Shown here one piece after another: positions 27,548-37,725 of a stretch of DNA of 64,000 nucleotides (position 1 is the first letter of the stretch; each line of letters starts with the position of its first letter). This DNA is from Eisenibacter elegans DSM 3317 (GTDB taxonomy: Bacteria > Bacteroidota > Bacteroidia > Cytophagales > Microscillaceae): the NCBI RefSeq assembly GCF_000430505.1, contig NZ_KE387152.1, forward strand, positions 509,413 through 573,412, in the 5' to 3' direction. The translations under genes and the position numbers were made by a program. Under the pieces are notes generated by a model. It had not been told where the DNA came from. It did not search any database and was given only the letters and a program-made list of their open reading frames with translations.

Positions 27548-27676
27548 AAGTGATAGGCTTTGTGCGATGCGTATGAATGATAAGAATGGCGATACCTAAA
27601 CACCTCAGGCACAAAGGCCCGAGGGGTAAAATATGTCAGGAAATCGAGAGATAACGGCAAAACATAAACCCAACCT

Positions 27677-28777
27677 CTAGGCCTCAGGGAATAGCCCTTG
27701 TAGCCCGGCAGCAGTAGCAGGGCAAACGCCGCGCTCTGTGATGAAACCTGTGATAAGGCGCGCAGGAGTTACATCAAAACCATAGTTGAGCGCAGGGCTT
27801 TCGGCAGGTGTCAACAGTACTTTTTGAAGTTCGTGCCCGTTCCATCCCCAGATATACTTGACCTCATCAGGGCTACGTTCTTCGATGGGGATTTCGCGGA
27901 GGCCGTCGGCTATTTCCCAGTCAATAGTAGTAGAGGGAAGCGCCACATAAAAGGGCACTTGGTTGTCGTTGGCCGCGAGGGCTTTGAGGTAAGTACCGAT
28001 TTTGTTGGCCGCATCGCCCTGTCGAGTTACGCGGTCAGCACCCACCAACACAATATCGACCATACCGTGTTGCATCAAATGCCCGCCGGTATTGTCAACG
28101 ATAACCGTATGTGGGATACCGCGCTGGCTCAGCTCCCAGGCAGTCAGGTTAGCCCCTTGGTTGCGTGGGCGAGTCTCGTCTACCCATACGTGGAGATTCA
28201 TCCCTTGCTCAAAAGCTTGGTAAATGGGAGAGGTGATCGTTCCCCATTCGACACAGCCCAAGCGCCCGGCGTTGCAGTGGGTCAGGATATTGACTGTAGC
28301 GCCTTGCTTGGTTTGGCTTATTTGCTCCAACAAAGGGAGGCCGTGTACGCCTATTTGGCGGCAGAGTTCCACATCTTCTTCTACAATCTGATGGGCGGTT
28401 TGGAGGGCTGTTTGTACTTTAGCTTCCCATTGGGGAACAGTACTGAGAGCCTGCTCCATTCGTTTGAGTGCCCAAAATAGGTTGACAGCCGTAGGGCGTG
28501 ACTGGCGCAGCGATTCCATCGAACGGGCGAAATGCGCTTCGCGGCTTTGGGCTGTTCCAAAAACAAGGGACTCGCGCAAGGCAAAATATACGCCATAGGC
28601 TGCCATAGCGCCAATGAGAGGCGCACCCCTGACAACCATCTCCTGGATAGCCCAGACGACTTTGTCGGTGCTGCTCAAGTCCTGAACAACTACTTCGTGA
28701 GGGAGGCGGCGTTGGTCTAATACTTGGAGGGTATGTGGGTCTTTGAGCCACAGGGTACGGTTGGTATTGATATTCAC
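27677..28777 (-). CDS. mtnA: S-methyl-5-thioribose-1-phosphate isomerase
   Basis: 366 residues from GTG 28777 (start NINTNRTLWLKDPHTLQVLDQ after the initiator). The ATG at 28825 adds sixteen residues unlike the family. The enzyme converts methylthioribose-1-phosphate to methylthioribulose-1-phosphate in the methionine salvage pathway. The catalytic Cys lies in NILTHCNAGRLGC, and the Asp in VLVGADRVTRQGDAANKIGT. VRGAPLIGAMAAYG is the conserved N-terminal phosphate-site stretch. No other mtn gene is adjacent. Confidence 0.95.
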   Translation of the reverse strand: MNINTNRTLWLKDPHTLQVLDQRRLPHEVVVQDLSSTDKVVWAIQEMVVRGAPLIGAMAAYGVYFALRESLVFGTAQSREAHFARSMESLRQSRPTAVNLFWALKRMEQALSTVPQWEAKVQTALQTAHQIVEEDVELCRQIGVHGLPLLEQISQTKQGATVNILTHCNAGRLGCVEWGTITSPIYQAFEQGMNLHVWVDETRPRNQGANLTAWELSQRGIPHTVIVDNTGGHLMQHGMVDIVLVGADRVTRQGDAANKIGTYLKALAANDNQVPFYVALPSTTIDWEIADGLREIPIEERSPDEVKYIWGWNGHELQKVLLTPAESPALNYGFDVTPARLITGFITERGVCPATAAGLQGLFPEA

Positions 28778-28850
28778 AATTGATAGGGCAAAAGTTAGGA
28801 AGCAAATTTGTACAAAAAGCCCCAAACATCCAAGTTTGGGACAGTTTATG

Positions 28851-30290
28851 CTAACATTCGGCCACGCTGACGGGTACGTGTACGGCCAATCCGCCTTCGG
28901 AAGTTTCTTTGTATTTTTCGTTCATATCCTGTGCTGTTTGCCACATCGTTCGGATAATACCATCGAGAGAGACTTTGGCATCGGCTGGATTGCTCTCTAG
29001 GGCGATATTGCAGGCAGTAATGGCCTTGATAGCGCCCATTGTATTGCGCTCAATACAAGGAATCTGTACCAACCCCTTGATGGGATCACAGGTAAGGCCG
29101 AGGTGATGCTCCATAGCAATCTCGGCGGCCATCATGGCTTGCTCAGCGCTACCACCAAGACGCTCGGTGAGGGCTGCTGCGGCCATTGCCGACGACACCC
29201 CAATCTCGGCTTGGCAGCCTCCCATAGCCGCCGAGATAGTAGCTTTTTTCTTGAACAGGCTGCCAATCTCGCTAGCAGTCATCAGGAATCGGATAATGTC
29301 TTCTTGGCTAGGCTGACCACAGAAGCAGGTGTAGTACATCAGCACTGCCGGAATCACCCCGGCAGCACCATTGGTAGGCGCTGTAACAACACGGCGGAAA
29401 GCTGCATTTTCCTCGTTCACAGCCAAGGCAAAGCAGCTGACCCACTTGAGTATTTTCTGAAAATCGGCTTGGCCGTAGCGGATGACTCGCATCCACGTAT
29501 CTTCGTCTTGGTATTGGGGTGCGTCTGTACCCAGTAGTTTTTTGTTAAGCTCAATAGCCCTTCGGACTACACGCAGCCCGCCGGGCAACTCCCCCTGACT
29601 GTGTGCTCCGTGATATACACAGCTCAACATTGTTCGCCAGATGCGCCAAACTCCGGAGCGGATTTCAGCATCGCTGCGCAAGCTGAGTTCGTTGCGCCAA
29701 ACGATTTCAGAGATGCTACAGCCCTGCTGCGTTGTCCAGCGTTTGAGGTCTTCGCCCACTTCTATGGGATAGGGAAATGCTCCCTGTACGGCTTGGGTAG
29801 AAGTATTTTGCTCGTTTTCGCGCACGACAAATCCGCCGCCTATTGAAAAGTAAGTGGCTTCAAAAGCTTCAAAGTCAGCCCCTTGTGCTATCAAGCGCAT
29901 GCCATTAGGATGGAAAGGCAGGCTTTCTTTGAAGAGGAAGGTGATGTGTTTGTCAGGGTTGAAGGGGATACTGCGCTGCCCGCCCAAGGTCAAGGTTTGG
30001 CTATCATAAATCTGCCAGATATAGGTATCCAGTTGTTGGGTATCGATGGTTTCGGGGTCTTCGCCAGCAAGGCCCAGCATCACAGCGATGTCTGTGCCGT
30101 GGCCGCGCCCTGTTTTGGCCAGAGAGCCATAGAGCAATACCTGCACTTCGTGGATATGCGTGGCGGGTAAGCCTGTGGCCTCCTGAAAATCTTTCAGAAA
30201 AAGCTGGGCTGCCCGCCAAGGCCCCATGGTATGGGAACTAGAAGGGCCTACGCCTATTTTGAAAATATCGAAAACACTAATAATCTCCAT
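28851..30290 (-). CDS. sdaA: L-serine ammonia-lyase, single-chain iron-sulfur type
   Basis: 479 residues from ATG 30290 ([20 protein letters not shown]). An upstream ATG at 30356 would place the start across the promoter element at 30354-30361 and is rejected. It deaminates serine to pyruvate. The beta-domain motif is [18 protein letters not shown], and the alpha domain has [36 protein letters not shown] and [20 protein letters not shown], with the Cys ligands of the [4Fe-4S] cluster. Length and order fit the bacterial single-subunit form. Confidence 0.96.
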   Translation of the reverse strand: MEIISVFDIFKIGVGPSSSHTMGPWRAAQLFLKDFQEATGLPATHIHEVQVLLYGSLAKTGRGHGTDIAVMLGLAGEDPETIDTQQLDTYIWQIYDSQTLTLGGQRSIPFNPDKHITFLFKESLPFHPNGMRLIAQGADFEAFEATYFSIGGGFVVRENEQNTSTQAVQGAFPYPIEVGEDLKRWTTQQGCSISEIVWRNELSLRSDAEIRSGVWRIWRTMLSCVYHGAHSQGELPGGLRVVRRAIELNKKLLGTDAPQYQDEDTWMRVIRYGQADFQKILKWVSCFALAVNEENAAFRRVVTAPTNGAAGVIPAVLMYYTCFCGQPSQEDIIRFLMTASEIGSLFKKKATISAAMGGCQAEIGVSSAMAAAALTERLGGSAEQAMMAAEIAMEHHLGLTCDPIKGLVQIPCIERNTMGAIKAITACNIALESNPADAKVSLDGIIRTMWQTAQDMNEKYKETSEGGLAVHVPVSVAEC

Positions 30291-30353
30291 AGGTATTGTA
30301 TTTTTGTGTTGTTGGGTGGTGGGTAGTGTCAAATACGCCTGTCGACGTTCCCA

Positions 30354-30361
30354 CAAATATA
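30354..30361 (-). promoter_or_regulatory. sdaA promoter, -7 element TATATTTG
   Basis: On the minus strand TATATTTG lies 64-71 bases before the sdaA start codon, a full TAnnTTTG match. The -33 box is not clear. It supports the 30290 start. Confidence 0.5.
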
Positions 30362-30483
30362 CGTATCTGTTTGAGGATGCGACCTATCACTAGATATTTC
30401 TCCGTGGCGGGGTACTCCACTAGGTGTTTTTGTAAAAAATCAGCCCCGACCGCACAACAGTGCCTAAGGCACACGCCGAATTT

Positions 30484-30560
30484 GGGGATTTACAGGATTT
30501 GATTTCCTTGATTATCAAGGATTCTCAGTGCGCAGATTTCCCAATTTTGGTTAGGTATGA
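30484..30560. repeat. Family A palindromic repeat
   Basis: GGATTTACAGGATTTGATTT, CCTTGATTATCAAGGATT and TCAGTGCGCAGATTTCCC, ending at ATTTTGGTTAGG. It is followed by a piece of family B (GAAAAATGTCCAGT near 30572). The spacer 30362-30663 holds nothing else. Confidence 0.65.
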
Positions 30561-30663
30561 CTATGGGGTTTGAAAAATGTCCAGTAACTTGGAATAGGCT
30601 CTTAACTGTGGGCTGGGGAAGTTATCTGGTGTGTAAGTGTTTACCAAAAGATACAAGACCGTA

Positions 30664-31035
30664 CTACGGGGTGTTTTCGACATAACTCAACTCCACGCTA
30701 ATACGACGGCGGCCGGGGCTGACTTTGAGTCCTTCAAACACTGTAGGCGAAAGTCTGACAATCAGCTTGGGGTCAGAAGAGACCTTGGGCAACTGCCCGA
30801 TAACCCTTACAAAGACCGAAACATTATTTTCGGTATTGTGTACCTTCAGGACAGTGCCTATCGGCACGCTGGGGTGGAGCGCGATATATTTGTTGCTATC
30901 AGGCACATTGTCGATACGTTCGGCAAAACCTACTTCGGTCTTGGAGCCTCTTGTTTGGGCATACGATAATTGTTGGCAACATACCAAAAGCAACACCAAA
31001 ATACATAGGTGTGCAGGGGCAGTAATCGTTTTCAT
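30664..31035 (-). CDS. Secreted double-psi beta-barrel (RlpA-like) protein
   Basis: 123 residues from ATG 31035 (MKTITAPAHLCIL). The upstream frame overlaps the preceding gene. A signal peptide ends around LSYAQ. The mature domain resembles the RlpA/DPBB fold: KYIALHPSVPIGTVLKVHNT, then NNVSVFVRVIGQLP and DPKLIVRLSPTVFEGLKV. The usual catalytic Asp of lytic RlpA proteins is not evident, so it may bind glycan strands without cutting. It starts 25 bases after the 31061-32218 gene and is probably in one operon with it. Confidence 0.75.
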   Translation of the reverse strand: MKTITAPAHLCILVLLLVCCQQLSYAQTRGSKTEVGFAERIDNVPDSNKYIALHPSVPIGTVLKVHNTENNVSVFVRVIGQLPKVSSDPKLIVRLSPTVFEGLKVSPGRRRISVELSYVENTP

Positions 31036-31060
31036 GAGCGGTGTGTGTTGTTGAAAATAG

Positions 31061-32218
31061 TTAATTTTTTTGAGTATTAATGATAGCGCAAAATCCATAC
31101 AGATTTTGGTATTCACCTTGCGGAAAGCGGCTTTGTAGCCAACGCAACATATCATAAAAATAGAGCAGCTCTTCGAGCCTGAGGCGCTGTTCTTCTTTGG
31201 CCAAAAAAAGTTGTTCGAGTAGCGCGTCGGCAGTATCTTTTTGCCACTGTAGGCGTTCGTCGTTGAGCAACTCTACGCTCACAAAGCGCGTCAGGTCGCG
31301 CCCAGCTTTGGCCATCTTGCTTGACTTGAGCGCAAGGCTTTCGAAATAATCATATGATTTGGCAAACACATCGGCCAGTTGCTTTTGTAGGCCGTTGATG
31401 GTGCGAAAGTCCTGTTCGGAGAGTTTTTGCCAAGCCTTGGGCACATCCGTTTCGAGGCTGTCTATGGTTTCAATTTCTCGCAAGACTTGGTGATAGTACA
31501 GATATACATTTTCAAAGGCTGTTACGGAGTTTTCGGTATTTTCGACCAGTATCAGCTCAAAAAACTCAATATCATCATCGAGTCGATTTAGTTCGGCAGA
31601 CAGTTTTTGGGCCTTGGGTTGTTTGTGTAGGTTGATTTGGAGGAGTTGGTCGTAGAAGCTCTGTAGAAAGCTCAGGATAGCCCTCAGGTTTTGCCCAAAA
31701 CCTTCTAGTTGGTAGGGCTTACTTTGGAGCAAGGTTTTGAGTTGTTCTATATAGGTATGGTTGTTGTGTAAGAAAAAGTGATTTTGCTTGCGGTATAGCC
31801 GGACTACTGTTTGGAGGTTGGCAATCTGCTCAATGCTCAAATGCCCCGTACGCAGGTTGAGCCCCTTGAGCACATATGCGGCATAAATGTGTAGGATATG
31901 GGTACGTTCACTGGCGGCCACATGTGCGGGAGCCAATAAGCACACACTACAGCCAGGCAGCCCAAAATACCGTGCTTCACGTTTCCCAAATGACAAAATC
32001 ACGTCGATAGCCCGCCCCTGCAACGCCGAAAGAGAAGCCGCATCAGGGTTAACTTCCTCAAGCCAATAAAAATGACGGTTGGCCAAGGGGATATCTGCCT
32101 GAGGCTTAGTTTCGTGGCGTAGCATATCGAGGCTGAGCTTGGGGTATATTTCTATCAATAGTGCGTGAAGCAACTGCAAGATAGAGTCAGATATGGAGGA
32201 GTTTGGAAGGCTATGCAT
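31061..32218 (-). CDS. Helical protein of unknown function
   Basis: 385 residues, no signal peptide and no membrane span. Residues about 65-120 have a mixed fold (AIDVILSFGKREARYFGLPG). The rest is mostly long amphipathic helices (about 145-370) with many Leu and Gln, ending LLYFYDMLRWLQSRFPQG. I recognise no family. It may form a cytoplasmic coiled-coil assembly. The DPBB-protein gene follows within 25 bases. Confidence 0.6.
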   Translation of the reverse strand: MHSLPNSSISDSILQLLHALLIEIYPKLSLDMLRHETKPQADIPLANRHFYWLEEVNPDAASLSALQGRAIDVILSFGKREARYFGLPGCSVCLLAPAHVAASERTHILHIYAAYVLKGLNLRTGHLSIEQIANLQTVVRLYRKQNHFFLHNNHTYIEQLKTLLQSKPYQLEGFGQNLRAILSFLQSFYDQLLQINLHKQPKAQKLSAELNRLDDDIEFFELILVENTENSVTAFENVYLYYHQVLREIETIDSLETDVPKAWQKLSEQDFRTINGLQKQLADVFAKSYDYFESLALKSSKMAKAGRDLTRFVSVELLNDERLQWQKDTADALLEQLFLAKEEQRLRLEELLYFYDMLRWLQSRFPQGEYQNLYGFCAIINTQKN

Positions 32219-32474
32219 AAGGTCTAGATTATTTAAACTCCAAGTTATGAAATTTTAACAAGTTTAAGAAAAGCCAATGCCCGAAAATTAGCAACCCACA
32301 CAGCCAGACTTCTGCTAAGAAGGGGTAAAACCAAAAATTAACAAATAGCCAAGTGTATAGACTATAGACAAGGTTAAAAATTTGGAGAACCACGGTGCTC
32401 ATGCTATCTTTACGAGTAAGGAAAAAACTGTCGGTCTTTATCTTACAAAATCTGTTCAGCATAGACGATTTTAA

Positions 32475-35400
32475 TTGATGGATATTCGCAATACTATAGC
32501 CAGTAGATTTACCCGCAATAAAAACTTGACGCTCTACACCCTCTGGGGCGTATTGTTTGGGATATGTTTTCCCTTGGGGGCTTGGGCTTTTGATTTTATT
32601 TTTATCCACGATTTGCCCATCAGTTGGGTCAATTTGGCCTATATCCATCAATCTAACCCCCTACACTACATCATCGACACGGCACCGCTGTTCTTGGGCT
32701 TGGCCTTTGGTTTGGCCGGCTTTGAGCGCGACAAGCTTGTCCACCTCGACGAGCGCTTGCAGGCTCTGAGTCTTGAAGCCTCTCAAGCAGTACAACGCCG
32801 CCAGCTTTTGCGCCTAGGCTTTTTCAATTATCTGGCGCTAGGAATTATCTTAACGCTAATCATCATCGCCCAAATATTGGTGCGTAATTCCTTTAGTGAC
32901 ACCCGAGACGATAGTGTAGTGGTCAACCTTGCCGGCAAACAACGGATGTTGAGCCAGCGGCTAACCAAGGTCAGCGTTTTGCTCTCCATGTATGCCAGCC
33001 TACCCGACACAGTAGCCCGCTACCGCGCCGAGGGGCAACAAAGTCTGGCGCTCTGGCGACGCATACACCGGGGGCTACAGCTTGGCGATGACAGCCTAGG
33101 CCTGCCGGCCAATCACAACAGCCCCGAGGCCTTGCGTTTATTAGAGCGTATTACTCCTCACTTTGAGGTGCTTAGCAAATCTTTTGACCTACTCCTAGAC
33201 CCCGATACCGAAGCCAATCAGCGGAGTTATGCTTTTAGGGAGGTTTTGTTACACGAGGAGTTGTTCTTAGTGTTGATGAATGACCTCACCTATCAATACA
33301 GCCAAGAAGCGCGCAGCAAGATCGCCCAATTGAGGGTGATGTCGTTGTTTATAAACTTGGGCATATTGCTGCTGATAGTCATCTTAGGCTTGTTTATCTT
33401 CCGCCCACTGCTCAACCGCTCCGTATTTTATCTGCAATACCTGGCTGACCAAAATATTGCCCAAAAGCGTGTCAATGAGGAGATGCAAGCCCAAGAAGTG
33501 GAGCTGCAACAGACTATCGAGTATATGAGCGCCTTGCAAAATGAGTTGCAAGTACAAAACAACGACATCCTTCAAAGCCGAATGCAGATAGCCCGCAACA
33601 ACGCATACCTACAGTCAGTATTGGATGCCTTGGACGAAAGCGTCGGGATTGTCATTACGGATATGGAAGGAGTGGTCGTCAGGGTCAATCCTCGATTTGA
33701 AGAAGTAAGCGGCTACAATAGCACCGAAATCGTAGGCAGTGGTATTCATATCCTCAAATCTGACAGACACGAAGAGGCTTTCTGGCAAGAAATGTGGCAA
33801 ACCGTAATCGGCGGCAACCCTTGGCGCAATGAGGTCTGTAATCGGGCACACGACGGGCATTTGTATTGGGTCGATACCGTTATCACACCAATCTACGATG
33901 AGCAAGGGAGGGTTTACCAATACCTATCACTTCAGACAGACATTACCAAACGCAAAACCACTGAGCAACAGCTCCGCAACACCCTCCAAACACTGGGCGA
34001 TGCGCAGGAGATTGCACGCTTGGGCTCTTTTGAAATCAACTTCAAAAAACAAGAAGTGATCTGGTCTACGCTGATGTACAGCTTCTTCGAGCTGTCGCCC
34101 ACAGAGGCAGCACCCTTTGGTGATGCGTATTACCAATACCTTCACCCCGATGATTTGGGCAACTTCAAGCTAGCCGTCGCTACCCTGATTCAAGAAGGGG
34201 AGATCAACTTTGATCACCGCATCCTAACCCGCAGCGGGCAAACCCGCTATCTCCTCATTCGGGCAACTGTACGTAAAAGTCCAAAAACCCAAAAAGTGGT
34301 CTATGCCCAAGGGGTGGCATATGATATCACGGATAGAAAACTGGCCGAAGAACGTATCAAAGAGCAAAATCAACTGTTGGATAACCTGCTCAAAAACCTA
34401 CCCATCATATTGTACAAAGCAGGCGCTGATGGCGTAGTAAACAGTATTGCCGGCAAAGGAATGGAGCGTATTAGTGCAACACTTGAGGCCAACGGACAAA
34501 TACACCTCCAACAACTCCTAGCGCAAAAATATGAACGGGTAGGCAGGGTGTTTGAGGGAGAGCAGTTGCACTTTACGGTCAAACAAGAAGACCGTACCTA
34601 CTTCGAACACTACCTCTTCCCCGATGCCGTACATGAGCAACAACTTATCGGCTTTGCCCTCGATACCACAGAGTTGGAGCTGGGCCGAAGAGAATTGCAA
34701 GCCGCACAAAAACACAGCCAAGAGCTGCTCGATAATCTCTTACAGAGCATCAATTACGCCAAGCGCATTCAGAAAGCTGTACTCCCGCCTATGGAATTGT
34801 TCCAACAGAGTTACCCCGACAGCTTCTTGCTCTTTAGGCCACGCGACGTAGTCAGTGGAGACTTTTATTGGTACTACCAACAGTGTAGCCGCTACCAGAA
34901 TATGCTGGGCAAAACGGTGCTCGTTGTCGGCGACTGTACCGGCCACGGAGTCCCCGGTGCTTTTATGAGCCTCATCGGGATAGAATTACTCCAGCAGATT
35001 GTCGAAAGTAGACAAAATACCAGCCCCGATATGATTTTGTATGGGATGAATGAACATCTCCTGCGCCTCCTCAATTCCGAACAGAGCAATATCCGAGATG
35101 GAATGGATATGTGTGTCATTACCATAGACCATATCGAAAACCGCTTGGAATATGCCGGAGCCAATATCCCGCTGTACCTCATTCAAGATGGAGTATTGGA
35201 GGAGCTCAAACCTACCAAGCTGCCCATAGGGGGGCAGCAGGTCGAAGGAAGGGAGCATTATTACGAAAAACAGTCCATACAATTCGACCAGCCAATCACG
35301 CTCTACTTGGCCAGCGATGGTTACCAAGACCAGTTTGGCGGGCCTGACAACCGCAAGTTTATGCGCAAACAATTGCGTGATACGCTACAACAACTGCATC

Positions 35401-35531
35401 AGCGACCCTTTGCAGAACAAGCCCAAACCCTCAACGATTTGTTGGAGGCGTGGATGAGCCAAAGTCATCAAAAACAAATTGATGACATTACGCTGATTGG
35501 ATTGAAGGTAAACCCAAAAGTATTTGAGTAA
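32475..35531 (+). CDS. Membrane sensor with PilJ-type and PAS domains and SpoIIE phosphatase output
   Basis: 1018 residues. Two N-terminal membrane helices (about 18-40 and 58-78), a third at about 115-135, and then a PilJ/type-IV-pili MCP N-terminal region with NLAGKQRMLSQRLTKVSVLL (about 154-174). A fourth helix (about 288-310), a coiled coil and two PAS/PAC domains follow (about 375-495, with ITDMEGVVVRVNPRFEEVSG; about 500-625, with DAQEIARLGSFEINF). A third PAS-like segment leads to the PP2C/SpoIIE domain (about 760-1015) with DCTGHGVPGAFM near 819, IRDGMDMCVITID and IDDITLIGL. This output matches the propeller sensor at 21.8 kb, so two serine-phosphatase sensors lie in one window. The start at 32475 follows a poorly defined promoter. 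Confidence 0.92.
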   Translation: MMDIRNTIASRFTRNKNLTLYTLWGVLFGICFPLGAWAFDFIFIHDLPISWVNLAYIHQSNPLHYIIDTAPLFLGLAFGLAGFERDKLVHLDERLQALSLEASQAVQRRQLLRLGFFNYLALGIILTLIIIAQILVRNSFSDTRDDSVVVNLAGKQRMLSQRLTKVSVLLSMYASLPDTVARYRAEGQQSLALWRRIHRGLQLGDDSLGLPANHNSPEALRLLERITPHFEVLSKSFDLLLDPDTEANQRSYAFREVLLHEELFLVLMNDLTYQYSQEARSKIAQLRVMSLFINLGILLLIVILGLFIFRPLLNRSVFYLQYLADQNIAQKRVNEEMQAQEVELQQTIEYMSALQNELQVQNNDILQSRMQIARNNAYLQSVLDALDESVGIVITDMEGVVVRVNPRFEEVSGYNSTEIVGSGIHILKSDRHEEAFWQEMWQTVIGGNPWRNEVCNRAHDGHLYWVDTVITPIYDEQGRVYQYLSLQTDITKRKTTEQQLRNTLQTLGDAQEIARLGSFEINFKKQEVIWSTLMYSFFELSPTEAAPFGDAYYQYLHPDDLGNFKLAVATLIQEGEINFDHRILTRSGQTRYLLIRATVRKSPKTQKVVYAQGVAYDITDRKLAEERIKEQNQLLDNLLKNLPIILYKAGADGVVNSIAGKGMERISATLEANGQIHLQQLLAQKYERVGRVFEGEQLHFTVKQEDRTYFEHYLFPDAVHEQQLIGFALDTTELELGRRELQAAQKHSQELLDNLLQSINYAKRIQKAVLPPMELFQQSYPDSFLLFRPRDVVSGDFYWYYQQCSRYQNMLGKTVLVVGDCTGHGVPGAFMSLIGIELLQQIVESRQNTSPDMILYGMNEHLLRLLNSEQSNIRDGMDMCVITIDHIENRLEYAGANIPLYLIQDGVLEELKPTKLPIGGQQVEGREHYYEKQSIQFDQPITLYLASDGYQDQFGGPDNRKFMRKQLRDTLQQLHQRPFAEQAQTLNDLLEAWMSQSHQKQIDDITLIGLKVNPKVFE

Positions 35532-35624
35532 TACTTTCTGGACGATATCAGCAAATAAAACCCTTCAAGGGTGGGATTAGCTGAGTATTTCGAAAGTAGT
35601 GCCGTGGCGGCGTATCACCACAAG

Positions 35625-35725
35625 TATGACCAATCGAAATTGGTTTGGGAAATCTTTGCACTGAAATTCCTTGATAATCAAGAAAATCAAATCCTAAATC
35701 CCCAGATCTTGTGAAGCTTGGTATA
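35625..35725. repeat. Family A palindromic repeat, full-length copy
   Basis: From TATGACCAATC through AATTGGTTTGGGAAATC, CCTTGATAATCAAGAAAATC and CTTGTGAAGCTTGGTATA. Nearly complete; lies after the stop of the second SpoIIE sensor. Confidence 0.75.
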
Positions 35726-35750
35726 AATTCTGTGAGTTTTGAGATAAGCG

Positions 35751-36100
35751 CTAGCGTTGGTTATGCGCAGACTGATTCATTAGCAAAACCCCTGCTAGAC
35801 CAAAAATAATTCCATCCACACACATCACTATGCAGCGCAAAGCGGATTGGGAGTCCTGTAATTGGTAGCCGTCTTCAGAGACTAACGCAATACCCATAGC
35901 TTTCTTACCTATGGTTTGCCCCATTGTTCGTGCTTTCTAAAAAAACAAAGTATAGCAAGGGCAGTGGTGGGGATAGAATATACACAAGTATAAGCACAAA
36001 ATGAACAAAAATTATAAAATTGATTATAAAAAATTACAAATATATCTATGTCGGCTGCAACATAGCGTTGCCCGGCTGTGGCGGGAATATAGTTTACCAA
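35751..36100 (-). pseudogene. Frameshifted RDD-family membrane protein gene
   Basis: Two overlapping frames together give a short RDD protein. The first (ATG 36100) reads MVNYIPATAGQRYVAADIDI with a hydrophobic helix, matching the N-terminal RDD signature. The second (35924-35751) reads MGQTIGKKAMGIALVSEDGY followed by LRCIVMCVDGIIFGLAGVLL, matching the GQTxGK half. The join near 35920 needs a frameshift, and a TAG precedes the second half in its own frame. The reconstructed product would be about 110 residues. A complete RDD gene is at 16031-17119, but this one is only distantly similar. Confidence 0.65.
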
Positions 36101-36280
36101 AGTGTTTCAGGCGTTAAGAAGACGAATATATGACGCAATATAGTGGATTTGGTGAAAATTTTTGAATAAATGATGATTGCGAATCGCAGAGTATTTTGAG
36201 AACAAAGGGCTAAATCAAAGAGGCTTGTGTTATGTTTACGAACATACAAAATACAAATAGCAAAAAATACCTCAGATAAC

Positions 36281-36311
36281 AAAAAGACCTCCAGTTTGTT
36301 GGAGGTCTTTT
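36281..36311 (-). terminator. lysC terminator
   Basis: GACCTCCA and TGGAGGTC form an 8-bp stem with a six-base loop. Read on the minus strand it ends in five Ts, 24 bases after the lysC stop. Confidence 0.85.
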
Positions 36312-36334
36312 ATATAAAGCTGTAGACTGTTTGA

Positions 36335-37675
36335 TTATACCCAGTCAGCGGATTTAAACAAACCTTCGTTGAGCGCATTGAGCGCATCGGACTTATAGGC
36401 CGTTGGGATAAGAATAGAGATATTGTAGTGGCTGCCACCAAAGGAAATCATCCGGATGGGTATTTGCCCCAACGAGCGGAAAATCAGCTCTGCTGTGCCG
36501 GTTTCTTCAGTAAGCCGATGCCCTACAATACAGACAATAGTTTGGTCTTGATCGATTTCTACCGTACCAAAAATCTTCAGCTCATCTAAGATTTGGGGTA
36601 AGTGGGTTTGGTCGTCTATGGTCAATGACACGGCTACTTCTGAGGTCGTAATCATATCGATAGGTGTACGGTAGCGCTCAAAGACCTCGAAAACTTTTCT
36701 CAAAAAACCATAGGCCAAGAGCATTCGGCTCGACTTGATTTTGATGGCCGTGATACCGTCTTTGGCAGCGATGGATTTGACGATATGCTCGTCTGAAGAG
36801 GTGTTTTTGATGATTGTCCCCTGAGCTTCGGGCTGCATTGTATTGAGCAGGCGCACAGGGATATTGTATTTTTGAGCAGGGTGAATGGTGGCAGGGTGTA
36901 GGATTTTGGCACCAAAATAGGCTAACTCTGCCGCTTCATCAAAAGACAGCTCTGCCACAGGGAAGGTATTTTTGACAATGCGAGGGTCGTTATTGTGCAT
37001 ACCATCAATATCCGTCCAGATTTGCACTTCCTCTGCGCGTATGGCAGCCCCTAGGAGCGAGGCCGTATAGTCGCTCCCGCCGCGTTTGAGGTTGTCTACA
37101 TCGCCTTCGGCATTCTTACAGATGTACCCTTGGGTGATATAAATATTGTAGCGCTCATATTTTTGGAGCTGCTTGGCTAGCCCTTCTTCGATGGCGGTTA
37201 AATCGGGCTCATTGTCAGGGTCAAGCCGCATAAATTCCAAAGCAGGCATCAAGACTGCCAGCTGCCCTTGCTCCTCAAGGTAGATATGGAAGAGTTTGGT
37301 AGACATCAGCTCGCCCTGTGCCAATAGAATCTTCTCTTCTGTCTCAGAAAAGTCGATTACTTCGGCAAAGCTTCTGATGTAGTCGAAGTGATCTTTGAGC
37401 ATCTGAGCGGCCTGCTGCATACTCTGCTCGGCGCTGTAGAGACCTTTTATAAAGCCTTCGTAGTGTTTTTCGAGGGCTTTGATGCGGTTGAGAGCACTAT
37501 TTTTATCGTTTGTACTGAAGGCCTGGTTGATTTCAACCAAGGCGTTGGTAGTCCCTGACAGGGCCGAGAGCACTACAATTTTATGTTCGGCGGGGTCTTG
37601 GCATACTAGCTCGGCTACTGCCTGCATACGCTCAGGTTTGCCCACAGAAGTTCCTCCAAATTTTAAAACTCTCAT
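36335..37675 (-). CDS. lysC: Aspartate kinase, monofunctional, ACT-regulated
   Basis: 446 residues. It phosphorylates aspartate, the entry to lysine, threonine and methionine synthesis. The kinase domain (about 1-290) starts MRVLKFGGTSVGKPERM, and includes RGGSDYTASLLGAAIRAEEV and WTDIDGMHNNDPRIV. Two ACT domains (about 305-446) follow, with IKIKSSRMLLAYGFLRKVFE, then VCIVGHRLTEETGTAELIF; these bind feedback amino acids. There is no fused homoserine dehydrogenase. It is separated from ribH by 50 bases and ended by a strong terminator. Confidence 0.95.
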   Translation of the reverse strand: MRVLKFGGTSVGKPERMQAVAELVCQDPAEHKIVVLSALSGTTNALVEINQAFSTNDKNSALNRIKALEKHYEGFIKGLYSAEQSMQQAAQMLKDHFDYIRSFAEVIDFSETEEKILLAQGELMSTKLFHIYLEEQGQLAVLMPALEFMRLDPDNEPDLTAIEEGLAKQLQKYERYNIYITQGYICKNAEGDVDNLKRGGSDYTASLLGAAIRAEEVQIWTDIDGMHNNDPRIVKNTFPVAELSFDEAAELAYFGAKILHPATIHPAQKYNIPVRLLNTMQPEAQGTIIKNTSSDEHIVKSIAAKDGITAIKIKSSRMLLAYGFLRKVFEVFERYRTPIDMITTSEVAVSLTIDDQTHLPQILDELKIFGTVEIDQDQTIVCIVGHRLTEETGTAELIFRSLGQIPIRMISFGGSHYNISILIPTAYKSDALNALNEGLFKSADWV

Positions 37676-37725
37676 AAAACTATCTTGGTAATTTGTGTGT
37701 GGGGAATCAATTAAATTATACGTAG

